From Arachis hypogaea (Eukaryota; Streptophyta; Magnoliopsida; Fabales; Fabaceae): a stretch of DNA of 64,000 nucleotides. Position numbers and translations under genes: made by a program. The notes under the pieces are model-generated. The model did no database searches and was not told where the DNA came from. It worked only from the letters and a program-made list of their open reading frames with translations. This document shows, piece by piece, positions 34,964-45,448 of this stretch. The DNA is taken from assembly GCF_003086295.3 (NCBI RefSeq), contig NC_092038.1, positions 101,215,837 through 101,279,836 on the forward strand. Direction: 5' to 3'. Positions within the stretch are counted from its first letter, which is position 1; every line of letters starts with the position of its first letter.

Positions 34964-36014
34964 GTAATATTGTGCTTCCCGTATGAGCCTCTTTGCGTCT
35001 TTCTTTTATGTGGGAAGTATTTTGGATTTGAGGTAGTTGATTATAGGGGTCATCCACCCTTAGTTCTGGTCTGATATGCTTAAGACCATCTCTTCCCTTG
35101 AGGTTGATGGGTGCTGCAGGGTTTCTTGGATAAGGCTTCTATTATTGCCCCCTGGCTTGGTGTTGGCTAGTTTTAATAGTGCGTCGGCTCGGGCATTTTG
35201 CTCCCGGGGGATGTGTCGAATTTTGTATCCACTAAAGCTACCTAGCTGTTCTTTAGTTTTGTCCAGGTACTTCTTCATAGTAGGATCTTTTGCCTGGTAG
35301 CTTCCATCTATCTGCGAGGTGATTACTTATGAGTCGCTGAAGATGGTAAGCTTTTGTGCTCCGACTTCTCTAGCTAGCTTCAAGCCAGCCAGTAAGGCTT
35401 CATACTCTGCTTGATTATTTGAGGCAGGGAACTCAAATCTTAAGGAGAGTTCAAGTTGGGTCCCTTGGTCACTTTCTAAGATAACGTCTACTCCACTTCT
35501 GGCTTTGTTTGATGAGCCGTCGACGTAGAGGTTCCATTCTATGGGAGTTCCCGGGGTATCCGTGTACTTCGCGACGAAGTCAGCCAAGTACTAGGATTCG
35601 ATGGTGGTGCAAGCTTCATATCTGAGGTCGAACTCAGATAACTCGACTGCCCATTGTAGAATTCTTTCAGCTAAGTCTGTTTTCTGCAAGATGCCTTTCA
35701 TGGGTTGATTAGTCCGCACTCTGATAGTGTGGGCTTGAAAATATGGTCGGAGTCGTCGGGAGGTGAGTATTAGGGCGTAAGCGAACTTTTCTATCTTCTA
35801 ATTGTTCAGTTCGGCCCCCTGTAAGGCCTTGCTGATGAAGTAGATGGGTTGCTGTCTATTGTCATCTTCTCTGACTAGGGCTGATGCTATCGCTCAACTT
35901 CCGACAGTGAGGTATAGTATCAGTTCTTTTCCTTGTTGAGGTCGGGTCAGGATGGGTGGTTGTCCCAGGAATGACTTAAAGTTTTGAAAGACTTTCTCGC
36001 ACTCTGGAGTCCAC
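34964..36014 (-). pseudogene. E4 RNase H and second RNase H-like domain
   Basis: At 36014-35590 is the ordinary Ty3/gypsy RNase H (frame fragments with DDNRQQPIYFISKALQGAE and RPYFQAHTIRV), broken by stops. At 35587-35060 is a second RNase H-like domain with YVDGSSNKARSG, NNQAEYEALLAGL and FSDS, then YKIRHIPREQNARADALLKLA. Tat-lineage elements are known for an added archaeal-like RNase H; its catalytic Asp, Glu and Asp are still visible. A stop at about 35327 splits the domain. Confidence 0.8.
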
Positions 36015-36760
36015 TCAAACTTTTTTATCTTTTCTTAGTATCACGTAGAAAGGGAGAGACTTTAGTGCCGATCCAGCCAGAAACCTGGACAGGGCTGCTA
36101 GTCTTCCATTTAGTTGCTGTACCTCTTTTATGCAGGTCGGGCTTTTCATGTCAAGTATAGCTTGGAACTTGTCTGGGTTTGCTTCAATGTCTCTCTGCGT
36201 AAGCATGAACCCTAGGAATTTTCCAGCTTCTACCGTGAAGGTACATTTTGTGGGGTTTAGCCTCATCCTGTGCTTCCTTATAGTGTTGAATACTTCGATT
36301 AGGTCGGGTAGAATTGCTTATTCTTTTTGGGTTTTGATTAGCATGTCATACACATAGACTTTTATCAGCTTTCCAATGTAGTTGGCAAATACCTTGTTTA
36401 TTAACCTCTGATATGTGGTCCCTGCATTCTTAAGTCCGAACGGCATTACCACGTAGCAGTAGCTCGCTTTCGGGGTTAAGAATGGGGTTTTCTCTTGGTC
36501 GGGCTTATGCATTGGTATTTGGTTATACCCTGAGTAGGCGTCCATGAATGAAAGATACTTGTATCCCAAGGAGGCGTCGAACAGGGTGTCGATGTTCGGG
36601 AGGGGGTAGGGATCTTTTGGGCAGGCTTTGTTGTGGTCGTCCACACACATTCGCCACTTTCCATTTGGCTTTTTGACCAGCATGACGTTGGCCAGCCAGA
36701 GTGGGTACTTAACCTCCCTTATGAACCCTACCTCTAGTAAGGCTTGCACATGTTCCTCTA
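36015..36760 (-). pseudogene. E4 reverse transcriptase, main part
   Basis: Tat-type motifs: LVKKPNGKWRMCVDDHNKAC, PLPNIDTLFD, MDAYSGYNQI, MPFGLKNAGTTYQRL. The YVDD box reads KVYVYDMLIKTQ, so one of the two catalytic aspartates is Tyr. A frame break separates 36749-36318 from 36266-36015 (LNPTKCTFTVEAGKFLGFML). At the right end the frame is interrupted by E6. Confidence 0.88.
36756..36760. repeat. Target site duplication of E6 (left copy)
   Basis: CTCTA at 36756-36760 matches CTCTA at 38458-38462. Removing the insert and one copy rejoins the E4 RT frame without a shift. Confidence 0.93.
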
Positions 36761-38457
36761 TGATGAATCCATATTTGATGATGATTTTTTGGTTAGAATT
36801 GAATGGATTTCATCACATAAACTTGCACTTATTCCCTTGAATAGCATGCTTTTGAACTTTCCTCCCAATTTGTGCTTGATTATGAAAACATGCTCTTTTG
36901 TGCCCAATTTAATCTATTTTATTCCATTTGCCTTCCATTCGATGCCTTGATGTTGTTTGTGAGTGATTCCAGATGTATAAGGTAGGAATGGGTTAGAGAA
37001 AACGGAAGAAGAGCATGCAAAATGGAGGAAACATGAAGAATCAACGGGGATGAGTTCAGAGACACGTGCATGCGCACAGCTACTCGTGCGTACGCACAGG
37101 CGCCCAATCAGAGCGCGTGGATCGTTTCAAGTGCGTCGCACGTCCAACCAAGCATCGCCTAGTGTGCATGCGCACAGCTACTCGTGCGTACGCACAGGAA
37201 GGGATTTTCGCAAAGTGTGCAGACGCACATGCCTGTGCATCCGCACAGGTGTCCGCACATGACTTCATTAAATTGGCACGTGACTCGCGATTTTAAGGCT
37301 TTGGAGGCCCATTTCTGAAGTCTTTTAGCTCATATTGGGAGGGAAATGAAGACCATAACATAGCATAATCATTAGTATAGTTTTAGAAGGAGTAGTAGGA
37401 AGCTTTTAGTTTAGTTTTCTCTAAGTTTTTCATCATCTCTATTAGGGTTTATATTAGGGTTTTACATTCAAGTGCCATTTCCAATTTTGATCTTAGATTT
37501 TGCTAGCTTCCATTGTAAGTATTCTCTTGTTATTACTCTTTATAGTTACATTGTTCTTACTCTTTTTTCTAATTCAAGTTATAGTTCAATTTTACTTCTC
37601 TTTTGCAATTTCAATTTCTTGTGATGAATTTGATGTTTGATGTTTGTTTCATGCTTCTTTGTGTTATTCTTGTTGATTGAGATCAATTGTTGCTTTTAGT
37701 TTCAAGCCTTTTCTCATTTTTCCCATGTTTAAGGTTTTTGTCCACCAAGTGTTTGACAAAATGTCAAACATGGTTTTAGACTAAATTTTTTGCTCTTGGC
37801 TTGGGTAAAGTGAGGAATTGGGTTCCTAGAGTTGGAATGTCAATATTTAGTGTCAATTCTTGGATTGTTAATTGTTCTTGTTCCTATTAACGCTAATTTG
37901 TTGCTAAGGCAATTAGCAAGTAATTTAGGATTTGTGGGTTAAGAACACTTATGCTCATTTAACTTACTTTCCGATGTGAGGGTTGATCAAGTGAGAGTAA
38001 TCCATCATAATTTTCATAGTTGTGGTTCCAACAAGGAAAGGACCATTAGCTCACTCCAAGCCAAGACTCTTTTTATGCTTTCAATTTTTCATACACTTCT
38101 ATGTTAATCTCTTTTATACTTTACTTGTTTATATTACATAGTCGGTTCTTTAATTTCTTATGTAGTTCAATCATTACAATTTGCATATTCTTTTATTGTG
38201 TTATATGTTCATTTCTTCATTGAAAATCCCTTGATCACTACAACCGGAATCGTACACTCATTGTTCTCAAGTGCTCCTTGGGAGACGACTCGGGAGTCAA
38301 ATACTCTCGGTTTTGAACTAGTTTTGAATTGTGACCTATCTTTTGAATTTTCAATTTGATCGATGATCGATTGTTGGGTTCGGACTATGCTTGCAACGTC
38401 AATCCTATTTTAACGTGGAAAAAATCCAAACTTATGCTCTCGGTTAATCGCCCATCA
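36761..38457. mobile_element. E6: solo LTR, 1,697 bp, inserted in the E4 RT
   Basis: The insert starts TGATGAATCC and ends CGCCCATCA, so it has TG...CA ends and a perfect CTCTA duplication. It has no primer site, pol motifs or second LTR, which is what an LTR-LTR recombination leaves. A CAAGTGCTCCTTGGGAGACG stretch followed by CTCGGGAGTC near 38270 is like the end region of Ty3/gypsy LTRs and suggests plus orientation. It contains a GC-rich TGCGTACGCAC word array. Confidence 0.88.
37060..37262. repeat. TGCGTACGCAC / TGCATGCGCAC word array in E6
   Basis: A 35-base unit holding GTGCATGCGCAC and GTGCGTACGCAC occurs identically at 37066-37100 and 37164-37198, period 98. Related words (GTGCAGACGCAC, GTGCATCCGCAC, GTGTCCGCAC) follow to 37258. 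It is GC-rich in an A/T-rich LTR. The frames translate to Arg/His/Ala peptides that I regard as spurious. Confidence 0.9.
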
Positions 38458-38462
38458 CTCTA

Positions 38463-39153
38463 CGACTTGCAATCTCTCTGGGCCAAGTTTTCGACGCTTT
38501 TGTTATATTGGTCGGGATCCAGGGTGCACAGTCAGTTTGTGGCACATTAAGCCAGGATCTATGCCCAGCATATTGGCGGCTTTCCAGGCGAAGAAGTCGG
38601 AATGCTCCCTTAAGAGCTTTACTAGCAGCTCCTTTAGGTACTCTTTTAAATTCCTTCCTATGCTTGTTGTTTTGTTGGGTGTGTCTCTGACTTGTACCTC
38701 TTCGGTTTCTCCTTCCGGCTGAGGACGGAGTTCTTCACGAACCCGGGGACCTCCGAGTTTGATAGAGTTAGCCTCTTTTCCTCTGGGGTCGCCTTTGAGG
38801 TTTATGCTTTCATTCTAGCATTGCCGTGTGAGTTTTTGGTCTCCTTTAATGGTAGCTATGCCCTCCGCGGTTGGGAACTTCATGCATAAGTGTGGTGTAG
38901 AGACTACGACAGTAAGCTGGTTTAGACTCGTTCGGTCTATGAGGGCGTTATACGTGAGCTTACATCAACGACTATGTAGTCTATGCTTAGCGTCCTGGAC
39001 CGGGCTCCTTTCCCGAAGGTAGTACGCAGCGAGATGTATCCAAGGGGTTAGATCGGGGCGTCTCCTAGCCCAAATAGGCTGTTGGGGTATGCTTTTAGCT
39101 CTTTTTCTTCGAGTCTGAGCTTATCAAAAGCGGATTTGAATAGGATATTGACG
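38463..39153 (-). pseudogene. E4 protease and start of RT
   Basis: From right to left in sense: VNILFKSAFDKLRLEEKELK, FGLGDAPI, SIDYIVVDVSS (frame-shifted), LNQLTVVVSTPHLCMKFPTA, EGIATIKGDQKL, then the RT lead-in HSDFFAWKAANMLGIDPG and HKLTVHPGSRP. These are Tat-type aspartic protease and RT boundary motifs. The Asp-x-Gly-Ser catalytic triplet lies just upstream of the E7 insertion and is out of view. Several stops are present. Confidence 0.8.
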
Positions 39154-40619
39154 TGGCAAAAATTGGCGAGTTAAGAAATTATTATAAGATATACATTGCA
39201 AGTACAGTCCTTAACCAACCGAAAATCCGCTTATCAATTTAGAAGGGTTGTCACAATATTGAAATTAAAATACTGGGAGTATGAATCCCAGGTCATCTCC
39301 CAACGAGTTACAGAAAGATGTGCTATTTTATTAATCAAGTATTTTTAAAATGGTTGAGTTGATAAATAGGAAATTAAATCAGAGAAATTTAGATAATTTA
39401 AATAAAAGCCTTGACTGGGAGTAGATTAGTTGGAAGCCCTATTCTTGTTGAAGCACTCTCAAGATTAATTGATAATTGAAGGTTTCTCTGCTTAGTTATT
39501 CCTTACTAGGTAGAGGAAAGTCAAGCAAGTTGGAAAGCTATTTTTAATCACAAGTTCTAATCCTCTCCCTTAGGAAGGACTAGTGTAATTGACTAGAGGG
39601 TGATCCAACAACAAACCCAATTACAATTTCTCTCTTGAGTAATTCAACTCAAGGTTTCCTTTCAATCATCTCCCAATCAAGTTATGAAACTACTCACTCA
39701 TTATAATTATAGACTTCACATAATCAATGGGAAAAATAAAAGAAGACATAATAAATAATAATGAAAAGGATTAATTAAAAATAAAAATAGTTCTATATTA
39801 ATAACTTGTGAAAATAATCCAATGTCAACTCTGGAGGAATTAAGAATATGGAAGAATAAATGAAAAGTAAATAACAAACTATAGTGACTAGTACCGGAGG
39901 TAGACACTTCTCAGAAGCTAAAGCCAAAATCTTCAAAATCCTAATTATGAATGTTCAAGTGAGAAAACTTAGGGGAGGAGTAAATTCAGATCTAAAAACT
40001 AAAAATTATGCGGAATGAATTGTTTTTCCGTCTCTGCATGTTTCCTGGCTCTAATATGTGTTTTTGGGCCAAAAACTGGGTTGAAATCCGCCCCAGAAAC
40101 TCTGCTAGCGACTTTTGAAATTCTGCAGATCGCGCACATCATGCGGCCGCGTCGTCCATGCGTTCACGTCACTCAGCGTTTCTCGTACCATGCCTGCGCG
40201 TCGTCCACGCATTCGCATCGTTCTTGCAGCTTCCAATCCACGCGGTTGCGTCAGGCACGCGAGCGCGTCATGTGATTTCTTCCGTTTCGCATGGTCGCGT
40301 CATCCATGCGACCGCGTGACTTCTCGCTGGTCATCCCCTCAATTCTTTGTGTTCCTTCTATTTTTGCATGCTTCCTCTTCATTCCTTACACCATTCCTGT
40401 CCTATGAAGCCTGAAACACTTAACACACAGATCACGGCATCGAATGGTACAAAGGAAGAAAAATATATAACTAAAAGATCTTTAGGAAGCAAGTTATCAA
40501 TCATAGAATATTTTTAGGAAGGAATTGTAAATACATGCAAATCATATGAATAAGTGGGCAAAGACTTGATAAAACCACACAATCAAACACAATATGAATC
40601 ATAAAATAGTGATTTATCA
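39154..40619 (-). repeat. E7 3' LTR (1,466 bp)
   Basis: Sense edges are TGATAAATCAC at 40619 and CCAATTTTTGCCA at 39154. A purine-rich AAGTGTGGGGAGGT abuts its start. Near its end is GGGAGATGACCTGGGATTC, typical of Ty3/gypsy LTR ends. A GC-rich word array lies inside. Confidence 0.82.
40128..40325. repeat. GCGTCGTCCATGCG-type word array in the E7 LTR
   Basis: CpG-dense words recur: GCGTCGTCCATGCG, GCGTCGTCCACGCATTCGC, CACGCGGTTGCGTCAGGCACG, GCGTCATCCATGCGACCGCG. They stand out from the A/T-rich LTR around them. No coding function is supported. Confidence 0.8.
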
Positions 40620-42053
40620 ACCTCCCCACACTTAAACATTAGCATGTCCTCATGCTAAGTTGAAGGAGATGAATATGAATGAGTAGGAACATGTAAGACT
40701 CATGCAATGCAACCTATATACATATGAATGCAACTATATGATTTTGTCTACATGATTAAAAATAGATAAGTTCTCTAAGACAAAACATTGGGCAGATTTC
40801 ACTAATTCAATTCATATTGTAAAAGCAGATAAATTTGTAACAAGATAGCTTGTGAAAGCAGAGAGTACAGGATTGAGCATCGAACCCTTACTGTTAGTGC
40901 GTGTGCACTCTAATCAACTCTAGTATATGGGGTAATCACTCTATCCTTCTCTAATCATACTTTCAAAAATTTTGTTTTTCACCTAATCAATCAACAAATT
41001 TAAAATGCCAATGCAAACATCATGAGGTCTTTTCATGGTTGTAATGGGGTTAAGATAAAGGTGGGGATACATATATGGCTAAGTGAGCTTGTATATTGAA
41101 TCTTCAATTAACCTAAGTTCTCACCTAACATACATATATTCTATATAATTGCAACATTCATCTTAGCTACCCAAAATCTCCTTTTCACATTCCATATTCA
41201 TGTCTCAATCCTTATTTTAATTTATCACATGTGCATTGATTATTTAGACTCTGACTTATTATTGGGGTAATTTTGTCCCCTTATTTACTAAAATAAAGAA
41301 AAAAAATTTTTATTTTTTTTATTTTTTTTGTATAGCTAATCAATGCACATAGATTTGTAATTTCCTTTTATGGTTTCACATGAATAGGTACCTAAATCCC
41401 CTTTATTCTATTATGATATATTTTCTATTACCCATTATTCCCACAATTTTCCCATACTCAGTTAACACACAAATTCTATCTTAAGCTAACCAAAGATTCA
41501 ATTAGGATTTTCAATTGTTTTCCGCTTAAGGCTAGTAATGTGGTACAATATGGAACGAATGGGATTAAAAACAGCTCAAAGTGGTTAACAAAGGTAATTA
41601 AAAATGGTTGGCTTATTTGGGATATGTGAGTTAAATAAACAATGGCCTTAATCATATGCATGCACATAACACATTAATTTTGGACATATAGGATAAAACA
41701 AAATTCAAATTACAATCATAGAGAAGTAAACACACAGGAAAAAATGTTTATGGTTAAATAGTGTAACCATGTATTTAGGCTCAAGGTCTCATGGGTTGTG
41801 TGTTCTTTTAGCTCAAAATTCCTGTTCCAATTTCAACTTCAAACAAATTTAACATGAATGTTTTGATTTAAATTAGTGAAATTTTCAAAAATTATATGGT
41901 CTTAAAAGAAACTTATTGTCTTTTCAATTAGGTAGAACATGCATGCAATTAACATACTAATATGCAATCTATCCTATACTAAAGAAGAAAGAAATTGGTG
42001 TTAGGGGAAAAGAATTACCTCCAGAAGTCAGGTACTGACCGACCTCCCCACAC
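40620..42053 (-). other. E7 3' UTR
   Basis: An A/T-rich untranslated region bracketed by two copies of CCTCCCCACACTTAA (40621 and 42043). Each copy is followed by a hairpin: TTAGCATG-TCCT-CATGCTAA at 40639-40658, and GCACCG-ACCT-CGGTGC at 42064-42079. Poly-T/A runs near 41280-41330. No gene seen. Confidence 0.7.
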
Positions 42054-42575
42054 TTAAGGCTTTGCACCGACCTCGGTGCCATCTGTCAGGAACAGGGGTA
42101 GGCTGGTGGAAGTATCTCCACAGTTGGGACAGTCGTGGCTCCCTGTGCTGGTAAAGGAAGTGGAGTCTAGAGTGCCTGGGTCCTCTTCAGGTCTGTGGTT
42201 GCCTATGAGTAGCTCCTTGACGTATTTGAATCGGCGGTGGTTGCGGCGCTCTCGGAGCTTTGCTTTCTGGTCTTGTTAGTCCAACCTCTTCAGTATTTGA
42301 TGCAGCAGCTGACTAGTAGATGGTGAAGGAATTGTAGCATCATCTGTGGACTGGCTGGTAGTGGTAAGTGGTGGCCTGAGATATCTCCCATTAGGGACGT
42401 ACTGATCATCCCGTGGAAGTATGGCTTTGGTGTCCCCAGCTCTGTAGGATACTCCGGCTACTGAGACAAGATCTAAGACCAAGGCGGGAAAAGGAAGGTT
42501 GCCCGCGATTTGCACATGTCCCATAGCATTTTGGATGTGTCTCAGTAAATTCAAAGGCTGGTCTGTGAGGATGCA
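42054..42575 (-). pseudogene. E7 third ORF, C-terminal part, one stop, cut by E8
   Basis: In sense from 42575: QPLNLLRHIQNAMGHVQIAG, LPFPALVLDLVSVAGVSY, LPRDDQYVPNGRYLRPPL, then LHQILKRLD, an in-frame TAA (42276-42278), and RERRNHRRFKYVKELLIGN to the stop at 42054. The LPFPALV...AGV motif falls where LAYPSLVSMLCKDAGV stands in the E9 third ORF, so the two are probably the same Athila-type ORF family. The N-terminal part lies beyond E8, outside the window. Confidence 0.65.
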
Positions 42576-44131
42576 TGGTGCACGAAATTGTAATGCCAAT
42601 ATCAAAATCAAAATTTCTTACAACTTCGCACAACTAACCAGCAAGTGCATTGGGTCGTCCAAGTAATACCTTACATGAGTAAGGGTCGAATCCCACGGAG
42701 ATTGTTGGCTTGAAGCAAGCTATGGTTATTTTATTATTCTTAGTTAGGATATCAATTATAATTATCAGTTTGAATTACGAAAAATAAAAGAGCATAAAAT
42801 AAATAATTGTTACTTTAATAATGGAGAATATGTTAGAGTTTTGGAGATGCTTTGTCCTCTGAATCTCTGCAACATACTGCTTTCTTACTTTCAGAATTCG
42901 CAAGGCTCCTTCCATGGCAAGCTATATGTAGGGTGTCACCGTTGTCAATGGCTACTTCCCATCCTCTCAGTGAAAATGGTCCAAATGCTCTGTCATAGCA
43001 CGGCTAATCAGCTGTTGGTTCTCGATCATGTCGGAATATAAGCCATTAATTTTTTTACGTTTGTCATCACGCCCAACACTCGCGAGTTTGAAGCTCGTCA
43101 CAATCATCCAATCCCAGAATCCTACTCGGAATACCACAGACAAGGTTTAGACTTTCCGGATTCTCATGAATGCCGCCATCAATTCCAGCTTATACCACGA
43201 AGATTCTGATTAAGGAATCTAAGAGATACTCATTCAATCTGATGTAGAACGAAGGTGGTTGTCAGGCACATGTTCATGGGGTGAGGAAGGTGATGAATGT
43301 CATGGATTATCACCTCCTTCGTAGTGAAGTGCGAATGAACATCTTAGATAGGAACAAGCATATTTGAATGAGAAACAGAAATAATTGCATTAATTCATCG
43401 AGACGCTGCAGAGCTCCTCACCCCCAACGATGGGGTTTAGAGACTCATGCCGTCAAAGAGTATAAAATTCAGATATAAAAATGTCATGAGATGCAAAATA
43501 AGTCTCTAAAAGTTGTTTAAATACTAAACTAGTAACCTAGGTTTACAGAGAATGAGTAAACTAAGATAATTGGTGCAGAAATCCACTTCTGGGGCCCACT
43601 TGGTGTGTGCTGGGGCTGAGACTTAAGCCTCTCACGTGCTTGGACTGTTTCTGGAGTTGAACGCCAGGTTGTAACGTGTTTTAGGCGTTGGACTCCAACT
43701 TGTAACCTGTTTCGGCGCTGGACGCCAAACTACAACATGGAACTGGCGTTGAACGCTAGTTTACGTCGTCTATCTTCACGCAAAGTATGAACTATTATAT
43801 ATTGCTGGAAAGCCCTGGATGTCTACTTTCCAACCCAATTAAGAGCGTGTCAATTGAACTCCTGTAGCTCCAAAAATGCATTCCGAGTGCAGGGAGGTCA
43901 GGATCCAACAGCATCAGCAGTCCTTTTTCAGCCTAACTCAGATTTTTGCTCAGCTCCTTCAATTTCAGCCAGAAAATACCTGAAATCACAAAAAAATACA
44001 CAAACTCATAGTAAAGTCCAGAAATATGATTTTTGTCTAAAAACTAATAATATTTTACTAAAAACTAATTAAAACATACTAAAATCTACATGAAATTACC
44101 CCCAAAAAGCGTATAAAACATCCGCTCATGA
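42576..44131 (-). repeat. E8 3' LTR (1,556 bp)
   Basis: The left edge is TGGTGCACGAAATTG. The right edge reads CCGCTCATGA instead of CCGCTCATCA, so the sense-strand TG end has become TC. GGCGTT-type palindromes at about 43650-43770 are worn (GGCGTTGAACGCTAG). Confidence 0.9.
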
Positions 44132-45203
44132 CAACACCAAACTTAAACTGTTGCTTGTCCTCAAGCAACTAGATAAATAAAATAGGATGAAAAGAAATTA
44201 AGAAGCAATAATATTTAAGAGTTTTAAGTGGAGCTCAGATTCTTATTTAGATGAGCAGGGCTAGTAGCTTTTTGACTTCCGAACAGTTTTGGCATCTCAC
44301 TTTATCCTTTGAAATTCAGAATGATTGGCATCCATAGAAACTTAGAGTTCAGATAGTATTATTGATTCTCCTAGTGTAGTATGTTGATTCTTGAACACAG
44401 TTACTTTATGAGTCTTGGCCGTGGCCCTAAGCACTTTGTTTTCCAGTATTACCACCGGATACATAAATGCCACAGACACATAATTGGGTGAACCTTTTCA
44501 GATTGTGACTTAGCTTTGTTAAAGTCCCCAATTAGAGGTGTCCAGAGTTATTAAGCACACTCTTTTACCTTGGATCACGACTTTAACCACTCAGTCTCAA
44601 GCTTTTCACTTGGACCTGCATGCCACAAGCACATGGTTAGGGACAGCTTGATTTAGCCGCTTAGGCCTGGAATTACTTCCTTGGACCCTCCTATCCACTG
44701 ATGCTCAAAGCCTTGGATCCTTTTCACCCTTGCCTTTTGGTTTTAAGGGCTATTGGCTTTTTTTTCTTTTTCTTGATCCAATGATTCCTTGTAATTTTTT
44801 TCTCTTTTTTTCACTGCTTTTTCTTGCTTCAAGAATCAAATTCATGATTTTTCAGATCATCAATAATATTTTTCGTGTTCCTCATTCTTTCAGGAGCCAA
44901 TAATTTTAACATTCATGAAATTCAAGATAAAAAATATGCACTGTTCAAGCATTCATTCAGAAGACAAAAAGTATTGCCACCACATATAATTAATTAAAAT
45001 TTTTCTTATTAAGAACTCGAAAAAAATATTGCCTCTTTATTCTAAAAATCTACTATTTTATTCATGTTTGATGATGATGAGAAAAATAAATTATAACTTA
45101 ATTGGAATTAAAATCAAAGTAGAGATACTAATTACTAATACTAATATATAACTTCTAAGGTAAATTCCTAATAAGAACAGTTATCACAGAGTTAAGGCAA
45201 AGA
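44132..45203 (-). other. E8 3' UTR with LTR-side stem-loop
   Basis: Begins CAACACCAAACTTAAACT and the hairpin GTTGCTTG-TCCT-CAAGCAAC (44150-44169), then matches the 3' UTRs of E5 and E9. No ORF is supportable. Confidence 0.75.
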
Positions 45204-45340
45204 TTAGAACTCAACGACCTTTACTTTAGGAAGTGGATGTTCCTCTAGTCTGTGGAGTGCTTGGTCCTTCAAGAGATAATTTCTGACGCTTTAGTTCTTT
45301 TAAGTCACATCCTTGCTCTTCCTGTTCCCTTAGGTGCCAT
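45204..45340 (-). pseudogene. E8 third ORF with large internal deletion
   Basis: The first codons (MAPKG, start at 45340) are followed at once by the C-terminal region (EQEEQG-like, ELKRQKL-like, ending EEHPLPKVKVVEF), out of frame. About 1 kb of the ORF present in E5 and E9 is missing. The junction lies in GGGAACAGG, where both ends of the deleted stretch are similar. Confidence 0.8.
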
Positions 45341-45448
45341 GATCTTGATGAGTTTTTGCTCAGTGATCAGGGTGAATCACACCAAACTTAGAGGTTTGCT
45401 TGTCCTCAAGCAAAAGAAAGGAAAGGAGAGGAATAGTAGGAGAGGCAA
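45341..45448 (-). other. E8 sequence upstream of the third ORF, with stem-loop block
   Basis: CACACCAAACTTAGAGG (about 45378) and the hairpin TTTGCTTG-TCCT-CAAGCAAA (45395-45414), as before the third ORF in E1, E5 and E9. E9 inserted directly after, at 45448. Confidence 0.8.
45444..45448. repeat. Target site duplication of E9 (left copy)
   Basis: GGCAA at 45444-45448 matches GGCAA at 57786-57790, directly outside both LTRs of E9. Confidence 0.95.

Larger units (their letters stand above)
17980..39153 (-). mobile_element. E4: decayed Tat/Retand-type Ty3/gypsy element, host of E5, E6 and E7
   Basis: Reading in sense from right to left: protease and RT start (39153-38463), RT, RNase H, a second RNase H-like domain and integrase (36760-33831), a spacer, an ORF on the opposite strand (plus), a polypurine tract and a 3' LTR (18688 to about 17980). 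The RT and protease motifs are those of the Tat lineage, and an antisense extra ORF between pol and the 3' LTR is a known Tat/Retand arrangement. E5 interrupts the antisense ORF, E6 the RT, and E7 the protease. The left LTR edge is approximate and the 5' LTR and gag are out of view. Confidence 0.8.

Noticed and set aside
37066..37296. His/Arg/Ala-rich ORFs in E6
   Set aside because: They are translations of the GC-rich TGCGTACGCAC word array in a solo LTR, with frames open on both strands by composition.
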